Below are positions 8,033-18,300 of a DNA stretch of 64,000 nt, piece after piece. Position numbers and translations under genes: made by a program. A model generated the notes under the pieces. That model saw nothing but the letters and a program-made list of their open reading frames with translations, ran no database searches and was not told the origin of the DNA. Location of the stretch: NCBI RefSeq assembly GCF_002101585.1, contig NZ_LQOT01000060.1:143183-207182 (forward strand), given 5' to 3'. This DNA comes from Mycolicibacter engbaekii. Its GTDB lineage: Bacteria > Actinomycetota > Actinomycetes > Mycobacteriales > Mycobacteriaceae. How positions within the stretch are numbered: position 1 is the first letter of the stretch; the number at the start of each line of letters is the position of its first letter.

Positions 8033-8622
8033 CGCAGCACCGCGTAGAGCGCCATCTTGCGATAACCCATGTCGTGCTCGCCGAGGAAGACGCCGCCGAC
8101 ATATTCGGCCAGCCGGCGCATGGCCGTGTTGCGGTACTCGGGTTCGAACATCATCCGCCGGCACTGCGGTTCGAGCTCGAAGACGTAGTTCATGATGCGC
8201 GGCAACAGGATTGCTGCGAACCCACGATTGACCACCGCGGTATCGGCGACGGCGGCATGAATGCCCAAGTCATGCGGGTCGGCCTCGTAGTATTTGGCGA
8301 TGGAATCCTTTGCAGCCCGGTAAATTTCGATATAGCCGCCGTCTTGCCCGTTCCGACTGAGGATCAGTGGCCGCGAATAGCTCCCAGTGACCTGGGCGGA
8401 CAGATAGGCGCGCCAGCGGGCGGATGGCCAGGCGGACTCCCAGGTCTGGGCGAGGTGCGGTCGGTTCATCCATTCAGAGATCATCTCCGCGTCGGAGTCC
8501 GGGTCGGCCACCCGGATCTCGTAGGGCGCGGCCAGCGCCGGAATCGGGGGCGGCGGGACGCGGCGTACTTCGTCGGAAAGATCTGTCAGCTCGCGGTGCA
8601 GGATGGTTGCCGGGTCAGTCAT
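7993..8622 (-). CDS. mbtK: Lysine N6-acyltransferase MbtK
   Basis: This 209-residue GNAT-fold siderophore acyltransferase (IucB/RhbD-like) moves the long acyl chain from MbtL to the N6 of (hydroxy)lysine, giving lipophilic mycobactin. The segment GGYIEIYRAAKDSIAKYY followed by DPHDLGIHAAV is the acyl-CoA/ACP and active-site region of this family. ATG 8622 is chosen over longer open frames because TDPATILHRELTDLSDEV begins the conserved protein. It is transcribed away from irtA, from a shared promoter with an IdeR-like box at 8663, and its end overlaps mbtN by 40 bp. Confidence 0.88.
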   Translation of the reverse strand: MTDPATILHRELTDLSDEVRRVPPPPIPALAAPYEIRVADPDSDAEMISEWMNRPHLAQTWESAWPSARWRAYLSAQVTGSYSRPLILSRNGQDGGYIEIYRAAKDSIAKYYEADPHDLGIHAAVADTAVVNRGFAAILLPRIMNYVFELEPQCRRMMFEPEYRNTAMRRLAEYVGGVFLGEHDMGYRKMALYAVLRYPDDDPLSNSSA

Positions 8623-8662
8623 AACGAGCAGCGAGCCTACCCCGAGCAGCCATCCCGACAAC

Positions 8663-8681
8663 TGAGGGTAGGGTAACCTAG
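8663..8681. promoter_or_regulatory. IdeR-like iron box 3 (mbtK / irtA)
   Basis: The 19-mer matches 11 of 14 fixed IdeR positions and overlaps the perfect 10-bp palindrome AACCTAGGTT (8675-8684). It lies in the 127-bp divergent region between mbtK and irtA, where one repressor complex could control both siderophore acylation and uptake. Confidence 0.7.
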
Positions 8682-8749
8682 GTTCGGCTCGGGGGCGGGT
8701 CGTCGAGCCCGACTCCGCGGGGTGGGCCACCGTTGGCGAAAGGACCGGG

Positions 8750-11350
8750 ATGGCGCGCGGCTTGCAGGGTGCGATTCTGCGGGGGTTCGGCGCTCGCGAC
8801 CACATCGTCACGGTGCTCGAGACCAGCTGGATCGCTCCACACTGCATCCGGGTCTGGATGCATTCACCCACCCTGTTCACCGACGCGGCCGTCGAACCCA
8901 GTGCCTGGCTGCGATTCTGGTTCCCGGACCCGGACGGATCGGACACCGAATTCCAGCGTGCCTACACCATCGCCGAGGGCGACGCCGAGAGCGGGCGCTT
9001 CGCGGTCGACATGATGCTGCACGAACCCGCCGGGCCGGCCACCCGCTGGGCCCGCACCGTCGAACCCGGAGCCACTATCGCGGCGGTGTCGCTGATGGGC
9101 TCGTCGCGCTTCGAGGTGCCCGACGCCGACGCGCAGCCCGCCGGCTACCTACTGATGGGGGACTCGGCATCGATTCCGGGCATCAACGGAATCATCGACA
9201 CCATCGCGCCCGACGTACCGATCGAGCTCTACCTCGAGCAGCACACCGACGATGATCTGTTGATCCCGCTGCGCGAGCACCCCCGGCTGCGGGTGCACTG
9301 GGTACCCCGCCGCGACGCGAATTCGCTGGCCGCGGCGATCGAGGCCCGGGACTGGTCGGACTGGTATGCCTGGGCCACCCCGGAGGCCGCGACGCTCAAG
9401 GCGCTGCGGACGCGGCTGCGCGACGAGTTCGGATTCCCCAAATCCGAGATCCACGCGCAGGCCTACTGGACCGCCGGACGCGCCATGGGCACCCAGCGCG
9501 GACCCGAGAAAGCCGAGGCCACCCCGCAGACGCCGTTGACTCTGCCGGCACCTGACACACATGCGAGTGAGGCGCCCGGTGAACGCAGAGTCAACGCCAA
9601 GGGGGCGTGGCGGGCCCAGGCGGCGGGTCGGCTGCTCGGTCGGCTGCGGGTACCGCTGATCGTCTCCGGTGTCCTGCAGGCCCTGATCACGCTGCTGCAG
9701 TTGGCGCCGTTTGTGCTGCTGGTTGAGCTGGCCCGGCTACTGGTCGCCGGCGCCGACGAGTCACGGCTGTGGACGGTCGGAGTCGCCGCGCTCTCCCTGC
9801 TGGGGCTGGGCACCCTGCTGGGCGCCGGGTTGACGTTGTGGCTGCACGTCGTCGACGCCCGCTTCGCCAGCGAGCTGCGGACACGACTGCTGAGCAAGCT
9901 CTCGCGGCTGCCGCTGGGCTGGTTCACCGCTCGCGGATCCGGCTCTATCAAGCAACTGGTCGCCGACGACACCTTGTCCCTGCACTATCTGGTCACCCAC
10001 GCCATCCCCGACGCCGTCGCCGCCGTGGTGGCACCGGTCGCGGTGCTGGTCTACCTGTTCGTGGTGGACTGGCGGGTGGCCCTGGTGCTCTTCCTGCCGG
10101 TGCTGGTCTACCTGGTGCTGACGTCGATGATGATGACCCAGTCCGGCCCCAAGATCAGTCAGGCGCAACGCTGGGCCGAGCGGATGAACGGCGAGGCCGG
10201 CACCTACCTCGAGGGTCAGCCGGTGATCCGGGTGTTCGGCGGCGCCGCCGCCTCCACCTTCCGCCGCCGCCTCGACGGCTACATCAACTTTCTCGTGGAC
10301 TGGCAGCGGCCCTTCGTCGGCAAGAAGACCCTGATGGACCTGGTGACCCGCCCGTCGACCTTCCTGTGGCTGATCATGCTGGCCGGCGCCCCGCTGATCA
10401 TCGCCGGCCGAATGAACCCGGTGAACCTGTTGCCGTTCCTGCTGCTGGGCACCACCTTCGGAGCGCGACTCCTGGGTATCGGCCTGGGCGTCGGCGGCAT
10501 CCGCGGCGGCATGCTCGCCGCGCGGCGGCTACAGATCGCCCTCGACGAACCCGAACTCGCGGTCGAGCAGCACGCCACTGCGGTGCCGACGGCAGAGGTC
10601 GGAACGGTGCGCTTTGAAGCGGTCTCCTTCGGCTATCGCCCCGGCGTCCCGGTGATCCGCGATGTGTCCCTGACGTTGCAGCCGGGCACGGTGACCGCAC
10701 TGGTCGGCCCCTCCGGCTCGGGAAAGTCGACCCTGGCCGCGCTGCTGGCCCGGTTTCACGACGTCGAGGCCGGCTCGATATCGGTTGATGGACAAGACAT
10801 CCGGTCGCTGACAGCCGAGGAGCTCTACCAGCGGGTGGGATTCGTCCTGCAGGAAACCCAGCTGGTGCACGGCAGCGTGCGGGACAACATCGCGCTGGCC
10901 GTCCCCGACGCCACCGACGAGCAGGTACACGCCGCCGCCCGCGAAGCCCAGATCCACGACCGGATTCTGCGGCTGCCCGACGGCTACGACACCGTGCTCG
11001 GCGCCGCGGCGGCGCTTTCCGGTGGGGAGCGTCAGCGGCTCACCATCGCTCGCGCCATCCTCGCCGACACACCCGTGCTCATCCTGGACGAGGCCACCGC
11101 GTTCGCCGATCCGGAATCGGAATACCTGGTGCAGCAAGCGCTGAACAGATTGACCCGGGACCGCACCGTGCTCGTGATCGCCCACCGGTTGCACACCATC
11201 ACCGGAGCCGATCAGATCGTCGTGCTCGACGACGGTCGGATCGTCGAACAGGGCAACCACGACCAGTTGCTGGCAGCAGGCGGTCGCTACCTGCAGTTGT
11301 GGCAGACCGGCCGTGCCGCGGCCACCGTCGGCGCGGAGGCAGGCCGATGA
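8750..11350 (+). CDS. irtA: Ferri-siderophore ABC importer with FAD/siderophore-reductase domain, IrtA
   Basis: This 866-residue protein is half of the IrtAB importer for ferri-carboxymycobactin/mycobactin. Residues about 15-265 form a cytosolic siderophore-interacting FAD reductase domain (FQRAYTIAE as FAD motif, then GDSASIPGI). A short linker follows, then a six-helix ABC transmembrane domain (about 305-575) and the nucleotide-binding domain. The latter has Walker A GPSGSGKS at 653-660, signature LSGGERQR starting at L756, Walker B LILDEAT and H-loop IAHR. GAAAGGACC precedes ATG 8750. The stop overlaps the irtB start (ATGA). Length and layout are those of M. tuberculosis IrtA. Confidence 0.93.
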   Translation: MARGLQGAILRGFGARDHIVTVLETSWIAPHCIRVWMHSPTLFTDAAVEPSAWLRFWFPDPDGSDTEFQRAYTIAEGDAESGRFAVDMMLHEPAGPATRWARTVEPGATIAAVSLMGSSRFEVPDADAQPAGYLLMGDSASIPGINGIIDTIAPDVPIELYLEQHTDDDLLIPLREHPRLRVHWVPRRDANSLAAAIEARDWSDWYAWATPEAATLKALRTRLRDEFGFPKSEIHAQAYWTAGRAMGTQRGPEKAEATPQTPLTLPAPDTHASEAPGERRVNAKGAWRAQAAGRLLGRLRVPLIVSGVLQALITLLQLAPFVLLVELARLLVAGADESRLWTVGVAALSLLGLGTLLGAGLTLWLHVVDARFASELRTRLLSKLSRLPLGWFTARGSGSIKQLVADDTLSLHYLVTHAIPDAVAAVVAPVAVLVYLFVVDWRVALVLFLPVLVYLVLTSMMMTQSGPKISQAQRWAERMNGEAGTYLEGQPVIRVFGGAAASTFRRRLDGYINFLVDWQRPFVGKKTLMDLVTRPSTFLWLIMLAGAPLIIAGRMNPVNLLPFLLLGTTFGARLLGIGLGVGGIRGGMLAARRLQIALDEPELAVEQHATAVPTAEVGTVRFEAVSFGYRPGVPVIRDVSLTLQPGTVTALVGPSGSGKSTLAALLARFHDVEAGSISVDGQDIRSLTAEELYQRVGFVLQETQLVHGSVRDNIALAVPDATDEQVHAAAREAQIHDRILRLPDGYDTVLGAAAALSGGERQRLTIARAILADTPVLILDEATAFADPESEYLVQQALNRLTRDRTVLVIAHRLHTITGADQIVVLDDGRIVEQGNHDQLLAAGGRYLQLWQTGRAAATVGAEAGR

Positions 11351-13086
11351 TTCGCACCCTGATCCAGCTGATCCCGCGCGAGCGCCGCGGCCAGATGTCC
11401 CGCTACGTCGCACTGACGTTGGCGTCGGTGGCGGTGCGGGCAGCCGGGACTGTGCTGCTGGTCCCGCTGGTGAGCGCACTCTTCTCCGGCACCCCGAGTT
11501 CGGCGGTGGTATGGCTGGGGTGGCTGACCGTCGCCACCGCCGCGGGTTGGCTGATCGACTTCGCTTGCGCCCGAATCGGATTCGACCTGGGTTTCGCCGT
11601 CCTCGATCGCACTCAACATGACGTGGCCGACCGGCTGCCGGGCGTCCGGCTGGGCTGGTTCACGCCCGCCAACACCGCCGACGCGCGACAGGCGATCGCC
11701 GCCACCGGCCCCGAACTGGTCAGCCTGGTGGTCAATCTGCTGACCCCCCTGATCAGTGCCATCCTGCTGCCGCCGGCGATCGCACTGGCCCTGCTCGGGG
11801 TGTCCTGGCAGCTCGGTCTGGCGGCGCTGGGCGGTGTCCCGCTGCTGCTGGGGGCGCTGTGGGCGTCCAACCGGCTCAGCGCCCGCGCGGACGCCGCGGC
11901 CGGCGAGGCCAACACCGCCCTGACCGAACGGATCATCGAGTTCGCCCGCACCCAGCAGGCGCTGCGCGCGGCACGGCGCGTCGAGCCCGAGCGCAGCACC
12001 GTCGGGCAGGCGCTGAGCGCCCAGCACGGCGCGGCGATGCGGCTGCTGCTCATGCAGATTCCCGGGCAACTGCTGTTCAGCCTGGCCAGCCAGGGTGCCC
12101 TGATCCTGCTCGCCGGCAGCACCACCGCGTTGACCGTGACCGGCACACTGAGCGTGCCCGAGGCCATCGCCTTGATCGTGGTGGCGGCTCGCTACCTGGA
12201 ACCGTTCACCGCCATCAGCGAGCTGGCGCCGGCCCTGGAGTCGACACGGGCTTCTCTTGCGCGGATCCGCGCCGTGCTCACCGCACCGGAGGTCACGGTC
12301 GGCCCCCGCCGGGCATCGGAGGACAGCGGCGCGGTGCGTATCGAGTTCGACGACGTCACGTTCGGCTACGACCCGGCCGGCCCCCCGGTGCTCGACCGGG
12401 TCAGCTTCGCCCTGCAGCCCGGCACCACCACGGCTATCGTCGGGCCGTCCGGCTCGGGCAAGAGCACCATCTTGTCGCTGATCGCCGGACTGCACGAGCC
12501 CACCGGCGGCCGGGTGATGCTCGACGGTGGGAACGCGGCCGAGCTGGACGCTCCGTCGCGGCGGGCCGTCACCAGTGTGGTGTTCCAGCATCCCTACCTG
12601 CTCGACGGCACGATCCGCGACAACATCCTGGTCGGAGACCCCGACGCCGATCAGGCATCAGTCGAGCGGGCCACCGAACTGGCCCGTGTCGACGAGCTGG
12701 TCGCCCGGTTGCCCGACGGCCCTGACACCAGAGTGGGGGAAGCCGGCGCGGCGCTGTCCGGCGGTGAGCGCCAACGGGTCAGCATTGCTCGGGCGCTGCT
12801 CAAACCCGCCCCGGTGCTGCTCGTCGATGAGGCGACCAGCGCCCTGGACACCGAGAACGAGGTAGCGATCGTCGCCGCCCTGAGCTCCGAACCGCGACCG
12901 CGCACCCGGGTGATCGTTGCGCACCGGTTGGCCAGCATCTCCCAGGCCGACCGCGTGCTGTTCATTGACGACGGTCGGGTCATCGAGGACGGGACCATCG
13001 ATGAATTGCGCGCGGCCGGTGGACGTTTCGCCGAGTTCTGGCGGCAGCAACACGATGCCGCCGGATGGCAGATCCACGCCGGGTAG
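11347..13086 (+). CDS. irtB: Ferri-siderophore ABC importer subunit IrtB
   Basis: This 579-residue ABC half-transporter pairs with IrtA. It has a transmembrane domain at about residues 15-300 and an ATPase domain with Walker A GPSGSGKS at 366-373, the signature LSGGERQR near 468, Walker B VLLVDEATSALD and the H-loop VAHR. ATG 11347 is used because it gives the ATGA overlap with irtA; a longer frame would reach 48 bases into irtA. Unlike IrtA it has no reductase domain, as expected for the pair. Confidence 0.93.
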   Translation: MIRTLIQLIPRERRGQMSRYVALTLASVAVRAAGTVLLVPLVSALFSGTPSSAVVWLGWLTVATAAGWLIDFACARIGFDLGFAVLDRTQHDVADRLPGVRLGWFTPANTADARQAIAATGPELVSLVVNLLTPLISAILLPPAIALALLGVSWQLGLAALGGVPLLLGALWASNRLSARADAAAGEANTALTERIIEFARTQQALRAARRVEPERSTVGQALSAQHGAAMRLLLMQIPGQLLFSLASQGALILLAGSTTALTVTGTLSVPEAIALIVVAARYLEPFTAISELAPALESTRASLARIRAVLTAPEVTVGPRRASEDSGAVRIEFDDVTFGYDPAGPPVLDRVSFALQPGTTTAIVGPSGSGKSTILSLIAGLHEPTGGRVMLDGGNAAELDAPSRRAVTSVVFQHPYLLDGTIRDNILVGDPDADQASVERATELARVDELVARLPDGPDTRVGEAGAALSGGERQRVSIARALLKPAPVLLVDEATSALDTENEVAIVAALSSEPRPRTRVIVAHRLASISQADRVLFIDDGRVIEDGTIDELRAAGGRFAEFWRQQHDAAGWQIHAG

Positions 13087-13145
13087 CCGAACCCAACCGG
13101 ACGCAACAGGGCTCGTCGTCGCGTCAGCTGTGCGATCATTCAGTC

Positions 13146-13760
13146 GTGAACGCCGACGATGACCCGGAGGCCCGCATACGGGAGTTGGAGCGCCCGGTGT
13201 CGGTCTCCGCCCGTCCGGTGGAACTGACCGTCTCATCGGGCTCCATCGACGGGAGGCCGCCGGGGTCGGGCAACGGCAGGATTCTCGCCGTCGTCGTCAG
13301 TGTGATCGCAGCGGCCTTGGTGATAGCAGGCTCGATCGCTGTTTTCGTGGCCGCTCGCGGCTTCACCACCTCCGCTGGGCACCCCACTGTGCCCAGCGGT
13401 TTCATCCCGATACCGTCCGCGGTACCGCCGGTCGTCGCCCCAACCCTGCCGCCGATCCCGAACCCGGTGGTGTCGGCCGAACCGGCGCCGGACGGCAACG
13501 TCACGCTGAGCATCACCGGGGCCGGGGAGAACAAGACGCTGGACTGCGCCGGCCGCTACGTTTCGATCAGCGGGGTCAGCAACACGGTGGAGCTCACCGG
13601 TCAGTGCGCCGGTCTGACCGTGTCGGGCATCGGCAACATCATCACCGTCGAATCGACGCCCACGGTCACGGCATCTGGTCTCAACAACCGGGTCACCTAC
13701 CACTCGGGGAACCCGGAAGTCAGCACCTCGGGACTCGACAACGTGGTTGAGGCGGGCTAG
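13146..13760 (+). CDS. DUF3060-type membrane-anchored/secreted protein
   Basis: This 204-residue protein has a cytosolic charged head, one hydrophobic span (about residues 46-70), a Pro-rich linker (IPSAVPPVVAPTLPPIPNPV) and a C-terminal beta-repeat domain. That domain has about five short strands of the type TVELTGQCAGLTVSGIGNIITVE, as in DUF3060 proteins of actinobacteria. Two Cys (in DCAG and QCAG) may pair. GTG 13146 is the start after the irtB stop; a longer frame would overlap irtB. It lies 60 bp after irtB and ends 12 bp before the convergent mbtA stop. No function is established. Confidence 0.7.
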   Translation: MNADDDPEARIRELERPVSVSARPVELTVSSGSIDGRPPGSGNGRILAVVVSVIAAALVIAGSIAVFVAARGFTTSAGHPTVPSGFIPIPSAVPPVVAPTLPPIPNPVVSAEPAPDGNVTLSITGAGENKTLDCAGRYVSISGVSNTVELTGQCAGLTVSGIGNIITVESTPTVTASGLNNRVTYHSGNPEVSTSGLDNVVEAG

Positions 13761-13771
13761 GTCACCTCGCG

Positions 13772-15310
13772 TCACCCGAGCTGGTTGATCAACGCCTTCT
13801 TGTCGATCTTGCCGACCGCCGTGGTGGGCAGTGCCGGTAGCGCCGCCAGCTGATCGATCCGGATGTGGGTTGCGACCCCGGACTCGTCGAGGTGGCGGTT
13901 GAGCTCTGCCAAGGTCAGCGGTGAGCCGTTGAAGACCACTGCGGCGCAGATCTTTTCGCCCAGATATTGATCCGGCAAGCCGACCGCTGCGGCCGAGCGA
14001 ACCGCCGGATGCTGCAGCAGGTGCGACTCCAGCTCGTCGGCAGCGATGTTCTCGCCGCCGCGGACGATCACGTCCTTGATCCGGCCGGTCACCTCCAGGT
14101 AGCCATTCGCCAACCGGCGGACCCGGTCACCGCTGCGGTAGAAGCCGTCCGGGCTGAAGGATCGCTCATTCGCCTCGGCCGCGTTGAAATAGCCGTTGAT
14201 CGTGTAGGGCCCGCGCACCATCAGCTCGCCCTCGGATGCCTCGGCGCCGGTCTCGTCGACCACCCGCACCTCGTCGGCGGGGCACAGTGGCCGGCCCTGC
14301 GTGGTGTCGAGCAACTCCGCTGAGTCGCCGGGCCGGGTGTAGCAGAGCAACCCCTCGGCCATGCCGAACACCTGCTGCAGGCCCGGCGTCAGAACCTCCC
14401 GAATCCGGCGGGCGTCGCCCGGGGCCAGCTTGGCGCCGCCGACCTGCAGCAGTCGCAGGGTCGTCGGCCTCTGAGGCTCCCAGTCGCAGGCCTGCGCCCA
14501 CAGCGTGGCCAACGCCGGCACCAGCGCGGTGACCGTCACCCGGTGCCGGGCGATGGTGGCGAATGCCGCCTCCGGGCTGGGGTCGGCGCCGAAGACGGTG
14601 GCCGCGCCCACCGACATGGCTCCCAGCAACCCCGGGCAGGCCAGCGGAAAATTGTGGGCGGCCGGCAGTGCCGCGAGGTAGACGTCATCGGCGGTCAGCT
14701 GGCACAGCTGCGCACTGGCGGTGGCGTTGTAGACGTAGTCGTCGTGGGTGCGGGGGATCAGCTTGGGCATCCCGGTGGTCCCACCGGAGACCAGCAGCAG
14801 CGCCGGCGCGGCGGGGTCGGGGGCGACCCGCGGCGCGGGGGCGCTCTCGCCCGCCTGGTCGAGGATGAGTCGTCTGAGCCCCAGCTCGGCGGCCATCGCC
14901 GGGTAGTCGAATCCCGCAGTGGCGTCGGGGATCACGATCCCGACAGCATCGCTGACCTCGGCCAGATGCCCGATCTCGGCAGCACGGTGTCCGGGTAGGC
15001 ACAGCACCGGAACAGCGCCCAGCCGCAGCAGCCCGAACAGGGTGACCGCGAACGCGCAACTGTTGGGCAACTGCAGCAACACCCGGTCGCCGGCGCCGAC
15101 ACCCAGCCGGTGCAGACTGCCCGCCGCACGATCGGCGGCCGCATCCAACTGCGCATACGACAGCGTCGTGCCGTCATCGATCACCGCGCGCCGCTCGGGC
15201 CAACGCGTCGCGGCGTCGTCGAGCAGCGACGTCAAGGGCCGCCCGTTCCAGTAGCCGGCCGCACGATAGGCGGCGGCCCGCTCGTCGGGAAACGGTACGA
15301 ACCCGTGCAT
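13772..15310 (-). CDS. mbtA: Salicyl-AMP ligase MbtA
   Basis: This 512-residue aryl-acid adenylating enzyme activates salicylate and loads it on the aryl carrier domain of MbtB. Motifs are the phosphate loop SGGTTGMPK, the region AAHNFPLACPG, whose Asn replaces the amino-acid-binding Asp as in DhbE/EntE enzymes, the hinge GGENIAADE and the catalytic Lys in TAVGKIDKK. The start (MHGFVPFPDE) aligns with the start of DhbE-type ligases. It is divergent from mbtB across an 86-bp promoter with an IdeR-like box. Its salicylate must come from a salicylate synthase (MbtI) outside this window. Confidence 0.92.
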   Translation of the reverse strand: MHGFVPFPDERAAAYRAAGYWNGRPLTSLLDDAATRWPERRAVIDDGTTLSYAQLDAAADRAAGSLHRLGVGAGDRVLLQLPNSCAFAVTLFGLLRLGAVPVLCLPGHRAAEIGHLAEVSDAVGIVIPDATAGFDYPAMAAELGLRRLILDQAGESAPAPRVAPDPAAPALLLVSGGTTGMPKLIPRTHDDYVYNATASAQLCQLTADDVYLAALPAAHNFPLACPGLLGAMSVGAATVFGADPSPEAAFATIARHRVTVTALVPALATLWAQACDWEPQRPTTLRLLQVGGAKLAPGDARRIREVLTPGLQQVFGMAEGLLCYTRPGDSAELLDTTQGRPLCPADEVRVVDETGAEASEGELMVRGPYTINGYFNAAEANERSFSPDGFYRSGDRVRRLANGYLEVTGRIKDVIVRGGENIAADELESHLLQHPAVRSAAAVGLPDQYLGEKICAAVVFNGSPLTLAELNRHLDESGVATHIRIDQLAALPALPTTAVGKIDKKALINQLG

Positions 15311-15363
15311 GTGTACTCCCTGGCGTGCCGACGACCGAACCTGGATAGAGTAGCTTCGAGAAA

Positions 15364-15382
15364 TTAGGGCAGCCTAACGAAG
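15364..15382. promoter_or_regulatory. IdeR-like iron box 4 (mbtA / mbtB)
   Basis: The 19-mer matches 11 of 14 fixed IdeR positions with a perfect left half (TTAGGGCAGCCTAAC). It lies 15 bases before the mbtB GTG and 54 bases from the mbtA start, so repression of both genes is expected. Confidence 0.75.
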
Positions 15383-15396
15383 GGTGGAGTCGCGTC

Positions 15397-18300
15397 GTGG
15401 GGCCGGACGAGATACGCGCACAGGTCGCTGACCTGCTCGGCGCGGACGCCAGCGCCGTCGATCCCGAGGCAGATCTGGTGGGACAGGGTCTGGACTCGAT
15501 CCGGATGATGAGCCTGGCCGGTCGCTGGCGCAAGCAGGGCATCGACGTCGACTTCGCCACGCTGGCCGCCGATCCCCGCATCACCGCGTGGCAGGACCTG
15601 TTGGGCCGGGGCGAACCGGCGCCGGAGACCGCCCCGATGGTCGATCCCGCTGATGCCTGCGCACCCTTTCCGCTGGCTCCCATGCAGCACGCCATGTGGG
15701 TGGGCCGCGACGACGACGTCGCGCTCGGCGGGGTGGCCGGGCACCTGTATGTGGAGTTCCACACCCGCCCCGGGGACCCGGGAATCGATCCGGGCCGGCT
15801 GGCCGCCGCAGCGAGTGCACTGGCCGCGCGCCACCCGATGCTGCGGGTGCAGTTCTCACCTGATGGCACCCAGCACATCCGGCCCGATGCCGAACTGCCC
15901 GTCGCCGTGCAGGATCTACGGGAACTCGATGCCACCGCGGTGGCCCAGCGGCTGGACGCCACCCGCGTGGCGAAATCGCACCAGCAGCTCGACGACGCGG
16001 TCTTCGAGCTCACGGTGTCGTTGCTGCCGGACGGAACCACGCGCCTCCACGTCGACCTGGACATGCAGGCCGCCGACGCCATGAGCTACCGAACCCTGAT
16101 GGCGGATCTGGCCGCGGCCTACCGGGGGGAGACGTTGCCCGAGCTGGGCTACACCTACCGGCAGTACCGCCAGGCCACCGCCGAACACCAGCCCGACGAG
16201 AGCCATGCTCAGTGGTGGGCGCAGCGCATCCCCGACCTGCCCGACCCACCCAAGCTGCCCCCGCCCGCAGGCGCCCCCGCCGACCCGCGACGCAGTACTC
16301 GGCGGTGGCATTGGCTGGACCAGGACACCCGCGACGCGCTGTACGGTCAGGCCCGCGCCCACGGCGTCACACCGGCCATGACCTTGGCCGCCTCGTTCTC
16401 CCACACCCTGGCCAATTGGTCGGACGCACCCCGGTTCCTGCTCAATGTGCCGTTGTTCGGCCGGGAACCGCTGCACGACGACGTCGACAAACTGGTCGGG
16501 GATTTCACCTCATCACTGCTGCTGGATGTGGACCTGAGTCAGGCCGGCACCGGCGCTCAGCGCGCGCACGCCCTGCAGGACGCCATGCGCACCGCCGCCG
16601 CCCACGCCGACTACCCCGGCCTGGCGGTGCTGCGTGACCTGAGCCGCCACCGCGGCACGCAGGTGCTGGCGCCGGTGGTGTTCACCAGCGCGCTGGGTCT
16701 CGGGGAGCTGTTCGCAGATGAGGTCACCGGGGCGTTCGGCGCCCCGGTCTGGATCATCTCCCAGGGCCCGCAAGTGCTGCTCGACGCGCAGGTCACCGAG
16801 CTCGACGGTGGAGTCCTGGTCAATTGGGATGTGCGTGAAGACATGTTCGCGCCGGGCGTGATCGACGCCATGTTCGCTCACCACATCGCCGACCTGACCC
16901 GGCTGGCCGGCGGCGAGGGTTGGGCGGAGCCGGCGCCGGCAGCGCTGCCGGTCGACCAGGCCCAGGTGCGCAACTCGGTGAACTCGGGTACCGCTGAGCC
17001 CAGCGGAGAAGCGCTGCAGGACGGCTTCTTTCGCCAAGCCGACCGCGATCCCGATGCCGTCGCGCTGCTGCACGCCTCGGGGCAGTCGAGCTACGGACAG
17101 CTGCGCGATCAGGCATTGGCGGTGGCCGCCGCGCTGCGAGAGCGGGGCGTGCGACCCGGTGCCACAGTGGCTCTGCTGGGCCCCAAGGGTGCCGAGCAGA
17201 TCCCGGCCCTGTTGGGAATCCTGGCCGCCGGTGCGGTCTATCTGCCGATCGCCGCCGATCAGCCGCCCGAGCGCAGACAACGAATTCTGGCTCTGGGCGG
17301 TGCTGCGCTGGCCCTGGTGACCGGGGATGCGGTGCCCGCCCTGCAGATTCCGGCGCTGGCGGTCTCCGAAGCACTGCAGCACTCCGCTGCGGTGGAACCG
17401 GTTCGCACCGATCCGGCCGAATTGGCCTATGTGGTGTTCACCTCCGGCTCCACCGGCGAGCCCAAGGGCGTCGAGGTCACCCATGACGCCGCGATGAACA
17501 CCGTCGAAACCCTCAGCGCTCGCTTCGGATTCGCTCCGAGCGATCGCAGCTTGGCGCTGCTGACCCTGGACGCCGACATGTCGGTGCTCGACGTGTTCGC
17601 GATGCTTCGTGCCGGCGCGGCGATCGTGATGGTCGACGAGGCTGACCGGCGCAGCCCCGACGTGTGGGCGCAACTGGTGGCGCGGCACCGGGTCAGCGTG
17701 CTCAATCTGATGCCGGGGGCGTTGGAGATGTTGGCCGCCACCGGCGGTGAACTGTCTTCGGTGCGGGCGGTATTGACCGGTGGCGACTGGGTGCGCCCGC
17801 AATTGGCTCGACGGTTCGCCGAGGTGGCCCCCGGTGTGCGGTTCGCCGGACTTGGCGGGGCCACCGAAACCGCTATCCACGCCACGCTGTGCGAGGTCGA
17901 GGGTGAACCACCGGCGCACTGGGCCGCGGTCCCCTACGGCACCCCGCTGCCCAACATCGCCTGCCGGGTCGTCGGCGCCGAAGGAGCCGACCGCCCGGAC
18001 TGGGTGGCCGGCGAGCTGTGGGTCGCCGGGCGCGGCATCGCCTCGGGTTACCGCGGCCGGCCCGATCTGACCGCCGAGAAGTTCGTCGAGCACGCCGGCC
18101 GAACCTGGTATCGCACCGGCGATCTGGCCCGCTACCTTCCCGACGGCACCTTGGAGTTCGTCGGCCGGGCCGATCACCGTGTCAAGGTCAGCGGCTATCG
18201 CATCGAGCTCGGCGAGGTCGAATCCGCGCTGCGCCGGCTGCCCGGGGTTGCCGAGGCGGTCGTGGTGGCGCTGACCGACGCCGGCGGGCGTGAGGTGCTG